Shown piece by piece: positions 54,850 to 64,000 of a stretch of 64,000 nucleotides of DNA; position 1 is the first letter of the stretch, and each line of letters begins with the position of its first letter. The notes beneath the pieces are model-generated. The model saw nothing but the letters and a program-made list of their open reading frames with translations, ran no database searches and was not told the origin of the DNA. The position numbers and the translations under genes were made by a program. This stretch comes from HXMU1420-13 sp965601825. Its GTDB lineage: Bacteria; Bacteroidota; Rhodothermia; Balneolales; Balneolaceae. Location of the stretch: NCBI GenBank assembly GCA_965601825.1, contig OZ271839.1, positions 2,666,001 to 2,730,000 of the forward strand. The letters run 5' to 3'.

Positions 54850-56092
54850 AAGTACTCGCTACAAGATTTTTAATGATCCGGTTCAGGGATTTATCACGGT
54901 TCCTAAAGGTATTATCTTACGCTTGATCGATCATCCCTATGTTCAACGATTGCGTAGAATCCGTCAACTTGGTCTTGGATACCTCGTTTTTCCTGGAGCT
55001 GAACATTCTCGGTTTTCTCACGCTCTCGGAGCTTTGGAATTAGGTCAACGAGTACTTCAAAACTTGCGGGAGAAAGACACAACCATTAGCGAAAAAGAGT
55101 TTGAAGGTACTTTAATCGCTTTGCTTTTGCATGATGTGGGTCACGGCCCTCTTTCTCATACACTGGAACATACGCTCATCAAGAATTTCACTCATGAAAT
55201 GATGAGTCTAGCCATCATGAAAGAGCTGAATAAGCAATTTGATGGTGCTCTTGATACGGCGATCCAGATTTTTACCAATCAGTATCCGAAGAAGTTTTTA
55301 TATCAATTGGTTTCATCTCAATTAGACCTTGACCGACTCGATTATTTGCGTCGCGATAGTTTCTTTACTGGTGTTTCGGAAGGAACTGTGGGAATCAATC
55401 GAATTCTAAAAACGATGCGTGTTTTCAACAACAACATTGTGATTGAGAAAAAAGGCATTTATGCCCTCGAGAATTACATCATTGCTCGCCGATTGATGTA
55501 TATGCAGGTTTATCTGCATAAAACCGTATTAAGTGCTGATACTTTACTTCGAAGTATTTTCCATCGTGTTAGCGATCTTCTCGAACAGGATTATCCTCTT
55601 CATTTTGCTTCCCCAAAATTGGAGTATTTCATAAAAGAGAAGCCATCCGCAAAGAAAAGTATCTCAAAAAAAGCCATTGATTTATATGCAGCTTTGGATG
55701 ATTATGATGTCTTTCAGAATATCAAAGATTGGCAATTTTCTGATGACAAAATCTTGTCCGATTTATGTACGCGATTTTTAAATCGTGATTTATTCAGAAC
55801 TACTTTTCTTGAGCAAGAACCGAATCAGGAATTAATAGATGAAGTTCATCAAAAAACTGAAGAAGAGCTGAAAAGATTGAAGCTCCCCATCACTGACAAT
55901 GCTGTTAACTATTACTATAAGTTCGAAACAAATAAAACAGAAGCCTACAAATACAGAAATGAGAGTATTTGGATTTTAGATGACAATGAAGCCATCGAAT
56001 TTTCAAAAGCTGCCGATACGAAAAGTATTATTGCTCTTACCAAGCCGTTAGTTCGGCATTATGTGGTGCACCTTAAATCTATTAAGGTTTAA
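54842..56092 (+). CDS. HD-domain phosphohydrolase (COG1078, dGTPase-like)
   Basis: The 416-residue protein has an HD superfamily metal site: HSRFSHALGALEL, LLLHDVGHGPLSHTLEH and D in QLDLDRLDYLRRDSFF. It is closest to the SAMHD1/dGTPase-like group of bacterial HD phosphohydrolases (YwfO type), which cleave dNTPs or related nucleotides. It starts within the thioesterase gene (8-base overlap) and converges on the histidine kinase gene with an 11-base overlap of coding ends. Confidence 0.9.
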   Translation: MDKSTRYKIFNDPVQGFITVPKGIILRLIDHPYVQRLRRIRQLGLGYLVFPGAEHSRFSHALGALELGQRVLQNLREKDTTISEKEFEGTLIALLLHDVGHGPLSHTLEHTLIKNFTHEMMSLAIMKELNKQFDGALDTAIQIFTNQYPKKFLYQLVSSQLDLDRLDYLRRDSFFTGVSEGTVGINRILKTMRVFNNNIVIEKKGIYALENYIIARRLMYMQVYLHKTVLSADTLLRSIFHRVSDLLEQDYPLHFASPKLEYFIKEKPSAKKSISKKAIDLYAALDDYDVFQNIKDWQFSDDKILSDLCTRFLNRDLFRTTFLEQEPNQELIDEVHQKTEEELKRLKLPITDNAVNYYYKFETNKTEAYKYRNESIWILDDNEAIEFSKAADTKSIIALTKPLVRHYVVHLKSIKV

Positions 56093-58412
56093 TATCAGCG
56101 TATTCTTTTAATCTTTTCACCACATTTGCAAGGAATAGGTAATCATAATCCTGAGCACTAACGATCAACTTCTGAATAGCACCGGTAAATGCGATTGTTG
56201 GGTACCTCTCTAGAAAATAAGACTCGGTTAACTTCTCAAAGTATTGCTTTTCGATAATGTTATGAATCGATTTGCACGTTGTGCTTTCTAGATTGTGAAT
56301 GAAATCAGCAACTTCCGTTGCACTTAACTCATGTTCTTCTTCGGGTTGATCATCGATTTCTTTAAAGAAGGAAGCTATGTTTTCGTCCAACTGTTGTTCA
56401 ATAGCAGTCAGTAATTCATCCTCTTTATAGGGCTTTTGTAAGAAATCAGAAAAGCCTTTTTCAAGAAGCTCAGTTCTTCCTCCCATTGCCCCTGCAGTAA
56501 CTGCGATAATTGGCATATTTTGGTACTTCCAATCCGTTGATCGAATCTTAAGCATAGCCTCAATGCCATCCATAACCGGCATATTGATATCCATAAGAAT
56601 CACATCAGGATCATATTCTTCAATCATAGACAGCGCTTCAAGTCCATCCTCAGCCTCTTTATAACTAAAGCCGTTCTCATGTAAGATAATTCGAGTGATG
56701 GTTCTGTTTGGAAGTAGATCATCAACAATTAAAACACGAATTTCACCGGTTCTGTTAATCTCAATCTTCTGATCAGAGGTACCGTTTATGATTAACTCAT
56801 GTCGTTTAGAAGGCACCGCAACTTCTATTGGAATAGTGATAGAAACAGTAACTCCCTCTTTTTCATTATTCTGTACAGTGATTTCTCCCCCGAGAAAACC
56901 AACGATTCTTTCAGATAAGGTAAGTCCTAAACCTGTCCCGGTATTCTTTAGTGGATCACTTTGCCAGAACGGTTGATAAATTTCAGCAATCTGTTTCTCT
57001 GGTATCCCAATTCCTGAATCTGTAATTGTAATTATTAGATTAGGATTATTTTCACCGCTAACAACTTCATAGTTAAAGTAAATACTACCATCGGTAGTAA
57101 ACTTAACTGCGTTATCCAGAACATTCTTAAGAACCAAAGAAAGTCTGGTAAAATCGGTAACTACATAATCAGGAGCTTTTGCATGTGGTTTATACTCGAA
57201 TGCTAATCCTTTAGATTTAGCTAATTCTGTGAACCTATGAGCGTAATTATCCATAAAAGGTCGAAGCAACATTCTCTCCTCGTGTGCCTTTGTATGGCGT
57301 GCTTCCAAATTGGAAAGCTCGAGAATGTCATCCACCATGCTGAGTAATTTTTCACCAGCGTCTTTTATTTCAGAGATGTGACCTTTCTCATCTGGAAGAA
57401 TGGCATTATTCCGTTCAAGAATTTGAGAATATCCTAGAATTGCATTTAACGGAGTTCTAAACTCATGAGATAAACTGGAGATAAAATTGGACTTTGCATC
57501 ACTTGCATTCTCGGCAATCTCTTTCGCTCTCAATAATTCTTGTTCAGCTTCTATTCTTGCTGTTATATCCCTGGCAACTGACTGTAAGCCAATAACTTCA
57601 TCACCGGAAGTTATTAAAGTTGTTTTTTGACCTAACCAAAAATGCGAACCATCAAGTGCTTGCGCTCTAAATTCGATGTAGTCTTCCCCATTTACTTCAT
57701 TCAATTTTTGAGTAAAGAAATTAACTAATAGATCAAGATCCTCTTCGACAACAATATCCTTTATATTGATTTTTCTAAGATAGTCGGCATCATAGCCAAG
57801 GATATTTGTTATTGCTGCATTCGTATAGATCATATTACCGGCAATATCTGTCCGATAGATTATATCATTTGCAGATTCAACCAATTGTTGATATTCAATT
57901 TGTGTATTGAATAGTCGTTCTTCAACTTTCTTTTTCTCAGTGATATCTGTTATCAGAAGAAGAATAAATCTGCGTTCTTTCGCCTTATCATATATCCTTC
58001 TTTTCTGGATATTTAACCAAACAATGGTTTTAAAGCGAGTAATGCGTTGATTATAGCTTACTTGAGAAGCTCCATCCTTTTTAATTTTGTCATCACTTTT
58101 AGAGAGAGCATCAATTAGATCTTGTTTTAAAGACAGCTGTTGAAGTTTTTTCCCTTTGATTAGATCCGGTTGTAGACCAATTAGCTCATCAAATCCCTTA
58201 TTGGTTAAAACAATACGATCATCTTCACTGAGCAAAGCAATAGCTTGGTCATGCTCGTTGACAAGAGTATCAATATAAAATTGTTGCAGATCGGTATTAT
58301 ACCTGCGGGTTACGACCCAGTAGATACCACCAGCTAATGTAATAGTTAAAACTGCTAGAAATAAAACGATTACATCAGGCAACCCGAGTAATAAAAGCGT
58401 GAAGTAATCCAA
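56082..58412 (-). CDS. Hybrid sensor histidine kinase with two PAS domains and a receiver
   Basis: The 776 residues contain an N-terminal transmembrane helix (about 10-34), PAS (45-150), PAS-PAC (165-290), HisKA with the phospho-accepting His in SHEFRTPLNAILGYSQIL (about 315), an ATPase domain (DNAVKFTTDGS; GTGLGLTLSERIVGFLGG) and a receiver with Asp in LMDINMPVMDG (about 606) and Lys in LQKPYKED. The last about 90 residues are helical and not recognised; they lack a convincing Hpt His motif. The start is TTG 58412, preceded by GAGGAA 14 bases away, a poor spacing. No cognate regulator is adjacent. Confidence 0.92.
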   Translation of the reverse strand: MDYFTLLLLGLPDVIVLFLAVLTITLAGGIYWVVTRRYNTDLQQFYIDTLVNEHDQAIALLSEDDRIVLTNKGFDELIGLQPDLIKGKKLQQLSLKQDLIDALSKSDDKIKKDGASQVSYNQRITRFKTIVWLNIQKRRIYDKAKERRFILLLITDITEKKKVEERLFNTQIEYQQLVESANDIIYRTDIAGNMIYTNAAITNILGYDADYLRKINIKDIVVEEDLDLLVNFFTQKLNEVNGEDYIEFRAQALDGSHFWLGQKTTLITSGDEVIGLQSVARDITARIEAEQELLRAKEIAENASDAKSNFISSLSHEFRTPLNAILGYSQILERNNAILPDEKGHISEIKDAGEKLLSMVDDILELSNLEARHTKAHEERMLLRPFMDNYAHRFTELAKSKGLAFEYKPHAKAPDYVVTDFTRLSLVLKNVLDNAVKFTTDGSIYFNYEVVSGENNPNLIITITDSGIGIPEKQIAEIYQPFWQSDPLKNTGTGLGLTLSERIVGFLGGEITVQNNEKEGVTVSITIPIEVAVPSKRHELIINGTSDQKIEINRTGEIRVLIVDDLLPNRTITRIILHENGFSYKEAEDGLEALSMIEEYDPDVILMDINMPVMDGIEAMLKIRSTDWKYQNMPIIAVTAGAMGGRTELLEKGFSDFLQKPYKEDELLTAIEQQLDENIASFFKEIDDQPEEEHELSATEVADFIHNLESTTCKSIHNIIEKQYFEKLTESYFLERYPTIAFTGAIQKLIVSAQDYDYLFLANVVKRLKEYADIKP

Positions 58413-58476
58413 TGCTGTATTCTGTAATTCCTCACAGAAATTACATAAAGTATTGGCAGAAAGCGGTTAGCTTTTC

Positions 58477-58950
58477 TTAATTCTGAATCCGTTTATACTC
58501 GATAAATTTTAAGTCATCATGCTCATCTATCGAAGCAACTTCCCAAATATCACCAATTTGGTCTCGATACTCCGGAAAAAAAGTGTCACCTGAATATTCT
58601 TTTTTTATTTCAGTAATGATTAATCGGTCTGCTTGCGATAATGTTTCTCGATATAAAACTCCTCCACCAATTATAAAAACTTCTTCGACATCAATATCTT
58701 TTAAGGCCTCTTTTAGAGAAGTGTAAGTATCAACATTGTCATAAGTTTTGGAGCGGGACAGTACAAGATTTTTTCTTCCCGGGAGTGGTTTCTCTCCTAA
58801 TTCTTCATACACACCCCTGCCCATTACAATAACCTGTCCAATAGTATGCTTCTTAAAATGCTTAAGATCCTCAGGATATCGCCATGGGAGTTCTCCGTCT
58901 TTCCCAATCACCAGATTGGGATCATGAGCAGCAATTAACGTTAAGGTCAT
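58477..58950 (-). CDS. folA: Dihydrofolate reductase
   Basis: The 157 residues show the DHFR pattern: LIAAHDPNLVIGKDGELPWRYPEDLKHFKKHT, VIVMGRGVYEEL, PLPGRKNLVLSRS, VFIIGGGVLYRETL and a C-terminal FIEYKR. It reduces dihydrofolate to tetrahydrofolate with NADPH, recycling the product of thymidylate synthase. It overlaps thyA as ATGA, a common and functional pairing. Confidence 0.95.
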   Translation of the reverse strand: MTLTLIAAHDPNLVIGKDGELPWRYPEDLKHFKKHTIGQVIVMGRGVYEELGEKPLPGRKNLVLSRSKTYDNVDTYTSLKEALKDIDVEEVFIIGGGVLYRETLSQADRLIITEIKKEYSGDTFFPEYRDQIGDIWEVASIDEHDDLKFIEYKRIQN

Positions 58951-59762
58951 ACTGCAACCTCAAATCGAATAACCGGATCTGGATCATAATTTTCCAAAAC
59001 AAAGTCATCAAAAGTAAGCTCATCAACTGGTTTATTGGCAATTTTCAAAGTTGGTAAAGCTCTTGGCGTACGAGTTAATTGCTCCTTCAATCCGTCCACG
59101 TGATTAACATAGATGTGAGCATCAACGATAGTATGAGCGAAAGTACCTGGCTCTAAACCAACTTCTTGTGCGATGGCCATAGTTAGAGCCGAATAGCATG
59201 CAAGATTAAAAGGAATTCCAAGTGCAATATCACCTGAACGTTGAGTTAAATGACAATTCAGTTTGCCATTCTGAACATTGAAAATGTACATGATATGGCA
59301 TGGTGGTAATGCCATTTGAGGAAGCAACCCAGGATGCCAGGTACTAACAACAATTCGTCTACTATTCGGATTCTCCTTTAGCATTTTGATGGCTCGTTGA
59401 ACCTGATCAAATTCTTTACGAACCCACTCTCCTTCTTCAGATTGCTCTAAATATGGAAATCTTCTCCATAATACCGGGTAAATAGGGCCCACATGACCAT
59501 CTTCATCAGCCCATGCATCCCAGATATGGCAATCTTTTTCATCTCGTAACCAGCGAATATGATCCTCTCCACGTAAATACCAAAGCAATTCAAGTACTAC
59601 TGATCGGAAAAAGACTTTTTTTGTAGTTAAAAGTGGGAATCCTTCTGACAAATCTACCTTATAGAATTCTGCAAAATTTGAGATGGTATCAGTACCGGTT
59701 CTATTTTCTTTTTTAACCCCGTTTTCAAGGACGTTTCTTACAAGGTCGTGGTAGACTTTCAT
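58947..59762 (-). CDS. thyA: Thymidylate synthase
   Basis: The 271-residue ThyA enzyme has Arg-rich phosphate-binding NRTGTDTISNF, GPIYPVLWRRFPY, catalytic Cys in LPPCHIMYIF and LTQRSGDIALGIPFNLACY. It methylates dUMP using methylene-tetrahydrofolate. The length is typical. It is 13 bases after mgtE and overlaps folA by 4 bases. Confidence 0.96.
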   Translation of the reverse strand: MKVYHDLVRNVLENGVKKENRTGTDTISNFAEFYKVDLSEGFPLLTTKKVFFRSVVLELLWYLRGEDHIRWLRDEKDCHIWDAWADEDGHVGPIYPVLWRRFPYLEQSEEGEWVRKEFDQVQRAIKMLKENPNSRRIVVSTWHPGLLPQMALPPCHIMYIFNVQNGKLNCHLTQRSGDIALGIPFNLACYSALTMAIAQEVGLEPGTFAHTIVDAHIYVNHVDGLKEQLTRTPRALPTLKIANKPVDELTFDDFVLENYDPDPVIRFEVAV

Positions 59763-59775
59763 AGGCTAATGATAT

Positions 59776-61158
59776 TTAGAGTAATAGTTCGCTTAAAAAT
59801 AAAAGTGCAATGGAAAAATAAATAATGATCCCGCTTACATCCACTATAGTTGCAACAAAAGGTGCTGATGACACTGCAGGATCCAAACCCATTTTCGACA
59901 AAATGAATGGTAACATAGCACCTACAAAATTTCCAAAAAGTACAATTGAAAGTAAACTCAATCCAATTACTAATGCGGTCATGAGTGTTTCATATCCGAT
60001 GGCATTTCCGGCTATTAAATCCCATGCGATTAGAGTCCCAAATCCAAGTAGACCGATTAATCCACCAAGCATTAATCCAGAGGTAAACTCTCGTGCAAAA
60101 ACTGATCGCCAATCGTCAAATTTAATATCATCAGTAGCTAGTGCACGAATTACTAACGTTGCCGCTTGAGCACCGGAATTACCTCCACTAGAAATTATTA
60201 AAGGGACGAAAAAGGATAAAAATACAATCTTACTGAGCAACTCCTCATATTGCCCCATAGTTAATGCTGTTAGAATTTGTCCGACAAAAAGAACAACTAA
60301 CCACCCAAGTCTTTTTTTAACCATTTCGCCGATCGATGTCTGAGAGTAATAATCATCCAGAGCATCCATCGCAGCCATTTTCTGCATATCCTCGGTAGTC
60401 TCTTCTTCTGCAACATCTATGACATCATCAACCGTGACTATACCTACTAATACTCGATCTGAATCGATAACCGGTAATGCGATTCGATCATATTTGGCAA
60501 ACATTTTAACCGCCTCTTCCTGATCGTCAGAAACATGGAGTGCGTTGAATGATTCGTCCATCAACTCCTCGATGGTAGTATCAAACTCTGATACGATTAA
60601 CTGAGTAATAACAAGATCATCGATTAGTCGCTCTTTGTCATCAACTACATAAATTACATTCAAGGTCTCAGCAACATTTGCATATTTTCTAATATGCTCC
60701 ATGCTCCTTGCTACCGTCCACTCTGACTTCACCCGCACATATCGAGGTGTCATTAAACGACCAACACTGTCTTCGGGATAACCAAGTAATTTTTTGACCT
60801 GTTTCTGATCTTCAGGCCTCATGGTATTCATCACAATTTGTGTGAGATTACCCGGTAATTCTTCAAGTAAAGCAACCTGCTCATCTGGTTCCAGATTGCC
60901 CATTACGTCGGTTAATTGCTGCTTGGTGAAGAGTTCTATCAGTTCTACCCCTTTTCCGGATGGTAACTCCGCAAAAACATCGGCTGCAGCTGCTTTTTTT
61001 AATAATCTGAAAACTACAACTGCAATATCACCTTCAAGTTCAACCAGTAATTCTGCGATATCAGCAGGAGGAACATCAGCTAACACCTCTTTCAGAGCCA
61101 CCCAATTTTTGGCTTCAATAAGCTCTTGAAATTCCGGTTTTATAAGCTGAACTAACAT
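59776..61158 (-). CDS. mgtE: Magnesium transporter MgtE
   Basis: The 460 residues have an N-terminal MgtE superhelical domain (LPSGKGVELIELFTKQQLTDVM), a CBS pair (VGRLMTPRYVRVKSEWTV; FAKYDRIALPVIDSD), a plug helix and five transmembrane helices with SGGNSGAQAATLVIRALA. This is the homodimeric Mg2+ channel gated by cytoplasmic Mg2+. The 95-base leader between rnc and this gene shows no recognisable M-box. Confidence 0.94.
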   Translation of the reverse strand: MLVQLIKPEFQELIEAKNWVALKEVLADVPPADIAELLVELEGDIAVVVFRLLKKAAAADVFAELPSGKGVELIELFTKQQLTDVMGNLEPDEQVALLEELPGNLTQIVMNTMRPEDQKQVKKLLGYPEDSVGRLMTPRYVRVKSEWTVARSMEHIRKYANVAETLNVIYVVDDKERLIDDLVITQLIVSEFDTTIEELMDESFNALHVSDDQEEAVKMFAKYDRIALPVIDSDRVLVGIVTVDDVIDVAEEETTEDMQKMAAMDALDDYYSQTSIGEMVKKRLGWLVVLFVGQILTALTMGQYEELLSKIVFLSFFVPLIISSGGNSGAQAATLVIRALATDDIKFDDWRSVFAREFTSGLMLGGLIGLLGFGTLIAWDLIAGNAIGYETLMTALVIGLSLLSIVLFGNFVGAMLPFILSKMGLDPAVSSAPFVATIVDVSGIIIYFSIALLFLSELLL

Positions 61159-61253
61159 TTTTCTGCAGCCTGTGATGAGTTTATAGGGATGATCAGCACC
61201 GGCTAAGAATCGGGCTTAATCATTCAAAAAACAAGTTAGCTAAATGTAATAGT

Positions 61254-61997
61254 TTAGTTTTGTCCTAGTGACTGAAGAGCGACTTCTGCAGCTAACTGTT
61301 CCGCCTTTTTTTTACTTTTTCCAATTCCTGTTCCCAATTCGTCGTCACCAATTAGAACCTTTACTTCAAAGGTTCGATTATGACCGGGACCTGATTCATT
61401 TATTAATCGATATTGAGGTAGAGGAAGTCTTTCTGCCTGTGTGTATTCTAATAATGCACTTTTGTGGTTATCTACTGTATTCACCAGATCTTCATAATTG
61501 ATGAATTTGGTGTAAACCTTTTCAACAAAAGTAAATGCAATTGGATACCCCTTTGTGATATAAATAGCAGCAACAACGGATTCGAAAACATCTGCAAGAA
61601 TACTTTTTGATACTTTGACGGCAGAATTGTTTTCACCAATTTCCATCAACTCTTCAAAACCCATTTTCTTTGAAAGATCGGCGAGCGTTTCTCCCCTGAC
61701 TAATTTTGCTCGAATTTTTGTTAAAAACCCTTCGTCCTTTTGGGGATACCTATTAAAAAGGATTTCTGCAGCAATAAGGTCAAGAACTGCATCCCCAAGA
61801 AATTCTAATCTTTCATAACTATCGTACTTCGCGTATTGATCCTGAGATAACATCGATCTATGACGCAAAGCTCGCTGGAACAAGGATGGATCATCGATAG
61901 TTGTACCGATAATTGTTTCTAATTCTAAAAGTCGGTCGCTCTTACCGGCATTGTTTTTCCCAAAGATGGGAAATATCGACCGGAGAATTGACCTCAT
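61254..61997 (-). CDS. rnc: Ribonuclease III
   Basis: The 247 residues have the RNase III signature ERLEFLGDAVLDLIAAE, the acidic catalytic residues including SILADVFESVVAAIYI, and a C-terminal dsRNA-binding domain (LLEYTQAERLPLPQYRLI, then GKSKKKAEQLAAEVAL). It processes rRNA and structured mRNAs. The fabF-rnc order is conserved in many Bacteroidota. The start is 1 base after the fabF stop. Confidence 0.95.
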   Translation of the reverse strand: MRSILRSIFPIFGKNNAGKSDRLLELETIIGTTIDDPSLFQRALRHRSMLSQDQYAKYDSYERLEFLGDAVLDLIAAEILFNRYPQKDEGFLTKIRAKLVRGETLADLSKKMGFEELMEIGENNSAVKVSKSILADVFESVVAAIYITKGYPIAFTFVEKVYTKFINYEDLVNTVDNHKSALLEYTQAERLPLPQYRLINESGPGHNRTFEVKVLIGDDELGTGIGKSKKKAEQLAAEVALQSLGQN

Positions 61998-61998
61998 T

Positions 61999-63243
61999 TT
62001 ATACCTCGTATTTCTTAAATACTAGAGTTGAATTATGACCACCAAATCCAAATGCGTTATTCATCGCATATTTAACATCTCGAACAACAGCATCATTTGC
62101 AGTGTAATTTAAATCACATTCAGGATCTTGATTTTCCACATTAATTGTCGGTGGAACCGTTCCATGATAGATAGCAAGTAATGAAGCAACAGATTCAATA
62201 GCTCCGGCAGCACCTAGTGTGTGACCGATCATCGACTTAGTCGAATTCAAATTGATGTTATATGCGTGATCGCCAAATACTTTTTTGATTGAATTGGTCT
62301 CAGCTATATCTCCCAGTGGTGTGGACGTGCCGTGCATGTTGATATGGTCAACATCCTCAGGCTTAATTCCAGCAGAATCAAGTGCAGCGTTCATAGCAAG
62401 GAGTACTCCACCTCCATCAGGATCTGGCGCTGTTATATGAAATGCATCAGCGGAATAACCATATCCAACGATTTCACCGTAAATTCGTGCACCACGGCTT
62501 TTTGCAGATTCAAGTTCTTCCAAAAAGAAAATACCTGAACCTTCACCTAGCACAAATCCATCTCTATCTTTATCAAAAGGTCTGGAAGCGGCTTCGGGCT
62601 CGTCGTTTCGAGTCGACATAGCTTTCATCGCATTAAAGCCGGCAATGCCAATTCGAGTAATTGGAGCTTCAGTTCCTCCTGTTACTGCGTATTCGGATTT
62701 ACCATACTTAATGAGATCATATGCTGTACCAATGTTATGAGAACCTGTAGCACATGCGGAAACAGCACAGAAATTTGGACCTCTAAAACCGTTTCTAATG
62801 GAAATTTGACCAGAAACAAGATCTGGAATGAGCATTGGAATGAAGAAAGGAGAAACTCCACGTGATCCCCTCTCATGAAGTGAAACTGATTGATCATAGA
62901 ATGTTTTCATTCCACCGATACCAGTCCCAACAATTACAGCAACTCGATCTTTATTAATAACTTCCAGATCAACGCCGGAATCTTCCAATGCTTCTTGAGC
63001 TGCAATAATTGCATATTGTGCTACTAAATCGAGTCGCCGACCATCTTTCCTTTCAAAATAATTTTGAGAATTATAGTCTTCAATTTGAGCAGCAAATTTT
63101 GTGTGTAGATCGGAAGTATCGAAATGATCAATGGTTCTAGCACCACTTTTTCCCGATACTAATCCGTTCCAAAAATCGGGCGCGCTTTTACCAATTGGGG
63201 TAAAAGCGCCTATTCCCGTAATAACGACTCTACGTTCACTCAT
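61999..63243 (-). CDS. fabF: Beta-ketoacyl-ACP synthase II
   Basis: The 414 residues have the KAS II pattern: RRVVITGIGAFTPIG, active Cys in VSACATGSHNIG (about 163), His in NMHGTSTPLGD and in SMIGHTLGAAG, and a Gly-rich end FGFGGHNSTLVF. It elongates acyl-ACP in the type II fatty acid pathway. It is preceded by acpP (21 bases) and followed by rnc. Confidence 0.96.
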   Translation of the reverse strand: MSERRVVITGIGAFTPIGKSAPDFWNGLVSGKSGARTIDHFDTSDLHTKFAAQIEDYNSQNYFERKDGRRLDLVAQYAIIAAQEALEDSGVDLEVINKDRVAVIVGTGIGGMKTFYDQSVSLHERGSRGVSPFFIPMLIPDLVSGQISIRNGFRGPNFCAVSACATGSHNIGTAYDLIKYGKSEYAVTGGTEAPITRIGIAGFNAMKAMSTRNDEPEAASRPFDKDRDGFVLGEGSGIFFLEELESAKSRGARIYGEIVGYGYSADAFHITAPDPDGGGVLLAMNAALDSAGIKPEDVDHINMHGTSTPLGDIAETNSIKKVFGDHAYNINLNSTKSMIGHTLGAAGAIESVASLLAIYHGTVPPTINVENQDPECDLNYTANDAVVRDVKYAMNNAFGFGGHNSTLVFKKYEV

Positions 63244-63264
63244 AGTGAGAGAGAAACTAATTTA

Positions 63265-63504
63265 TTATGATAATTTACCTGATAGGTAAGTTACTGCATC
63301 ACCTACAGTTGCGATATTCTCAGCATCTTCATCTGGGATGCTTAGGTCGAATTCTTTTTCGAATTCCATGATAAGCTCAACGGTATCTAATGAATCTGCA
63401 CCAAGATCATTTGTGAAGTTAGCATCAGCTGTTACTTCAGAATCATCAACTCCTAACTTGTCAACGATAATGGCTTTTACTTTTGATTCAACATCTTGTG
63501 ACAT
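63265..63504 (-). CDS. acpP: Acyl carrier protein
   Basis: A 79-residue acidic protein with the phosphopantetheine Ser in DLGADSLDTVELIMEFE (about residue 37), as in all type II ACPs. It lies between fabG and fabF in the standard order. Confidence 0.97.
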   Translation of the reverse strand: MSQDVESKVKAIIVDKLGVDDSEVTADANFTNDLGADSLDTVELIMEFEKEFDLSIPDEDAENIATVGDAVTYLSGKLS

Positions 63505-63588
63505 AATGTGTCCTATTATATTGTTATTGGTAATTTTTTGGTGTAAAACTCGCGAAAATTAAACATTCGGTATTGGATGCGCAACCAT

Positions 63589-64000
63589 TTACATGGCCAT
63601 TCCGCCATCCACCCGAATTACTTCTCCCGTAATGTAGGTACTCATATCAGATGCCAGAAAAACAACAGCATCTGCAACCTCTTGCGCTTCGCCTGCTCTA
63701 CCAAGCGGTGTAGCTGCTTTAATACCATCAAGAACCTTATCACCTAAGGTCTCAGTCATATCCGTAGTGATATAACCCGGTGCAATTACATTCGCGCGAA
63801 TATTACGTGAAGCTAATTCTTTTGCATAGGATTTTGTAAATCCAATAATACCAGCTTTAGAAGCTGAGTAATTTGATTGACCTGCATTTCCACTAATTCC
63901 TACTACGGAACTGATATTAATAATAGATCCGCCACGGTTTTTCATCATTGGGCGAGCGCAGGCTTTAGAATAATTAAATATGCTTTTTAGGTTTGTGGTG
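63589..64000 (-). CDS. fabG: 3-oxoacyl-ACP reductase (partial, N-terminus outside window)
   Basis: The C-terminal 136 or so codons of a short-chain dehydrogenase are visible; the frame stays open to the right edge (LKSIFNYSKACARPMMKNRGG). Catalytic Ser in INISSVVG and Tyr/Lys in YSASKAGIIGF are present, followed by APGYITTDMT and the end TGEVIRVDGGMAM. It reduces beta-ketoacyl-ACP with NADPH. The context fabG-acpP-fabF supports the assignment over other SDR enzymes. Confidence 0.95.
   Translation of the reverse strand, partial: TTNLKSIFNYSKACARPMMKNRGGSIINISSVVGISGNAGQSNYSASKAGIIGFTKSYAKELASRNIRANVIAPGYITTDMTETLGDKVLDGIKAATPLGRAGEAQEVADAVVFLASDMSTYITGEVIRVDGGMAM

Noticed and set aside
61159..61253. 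Possible Mg2+ riboswitch (M-box) ahead of mgtE
   Set aside because: The leader is 95 bases and shows no recognisable conserved M-box core or terminator hairpin.

Overview
The window looks like chromosome of a Bacteroidota-like bacterium, most plausibly a member of the Balneolota/Rhodothermota side of the group (inference, no rRNA is present). The reasons are AT-rich DNA, signal peptides that mostly end in -AQ, a Por-secretion (type IX) sorting tail on a giant subtilase, a FecI/FecR/STN-TonB-receptor set, a Bat-type DUF58/VWA cluster and candidate promoters of the TAnnTTTG type. No tRNA, rRNA, CRISPR array, transposase or integrase was seen.

Layout. Positions 1-6000 (minus strand) hold an AtuA-like DUF1446 gene, one half of an MsbA-type ABC exporter with a degenerate ATPase site, an RNase Z with an unusual RGG-rich tail, and a second ABC exporter half cut by the window edge. 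Positions 6098-11797 hold a 1899-residue secreted subtilisin-like protease. Positions 11965-35255 (minus strand) form one long run of eight closely spaced genes: a small DUF11-like secreted protein, an 895-residue DUF11 protein, a 2411-residue outer-membrane beta-barrel/OmpA protein, a 3164-residue multidomain adhesin, a lone response regulator, RecO, an HtrA-type protease and an LPP20-like lipoprotein, closed by a terminator.

Positions 35590-39902 hold a Bat-like cluster (DUF58, BatD-like, BatA-like VWA) interrupted by an opposite-strand M23 peptidase. Mfd and a Sua5/TsaC-type enzyme follow. Positions 44457-50843 hold sigma factor, FecR, TonB receptor and a five-FAS1 lipoprotein. Positions 50900-53230 are an accessory patch: an orphan gene between imperfect palindromes that resemble cassette recombination sites, a DUF2237 gene, and a DUF5694 gene bracketed by a 20-bp direct repeat that duplicates the 3' end of the neighbouring M42 peptidase. 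Positions 53193-64000 are housekeeping: M42 peptidase, thioesterase, HD phosphohydrolase, hybrid histidine kinase, folA, thyA, mgtE, rnc, fabF, acpP and partial fabG.

The best candidate for an undescribed system is the DUF11/OmpA set at 15210-35255. Three secreted beta-sandwich proteins of 165, 895 and 3164 residues share the same C-terminal module type. They are encoded with one very large protein that combines DUF11-type domains, a predicted transmembrane barrel and peptidoglycan-binding OmpA modules. This suggests a dedicated surface structure with its own outer-membrane platform, possibly tuned by the adjacent response regulator and a LacI-type operator in the upstream region.
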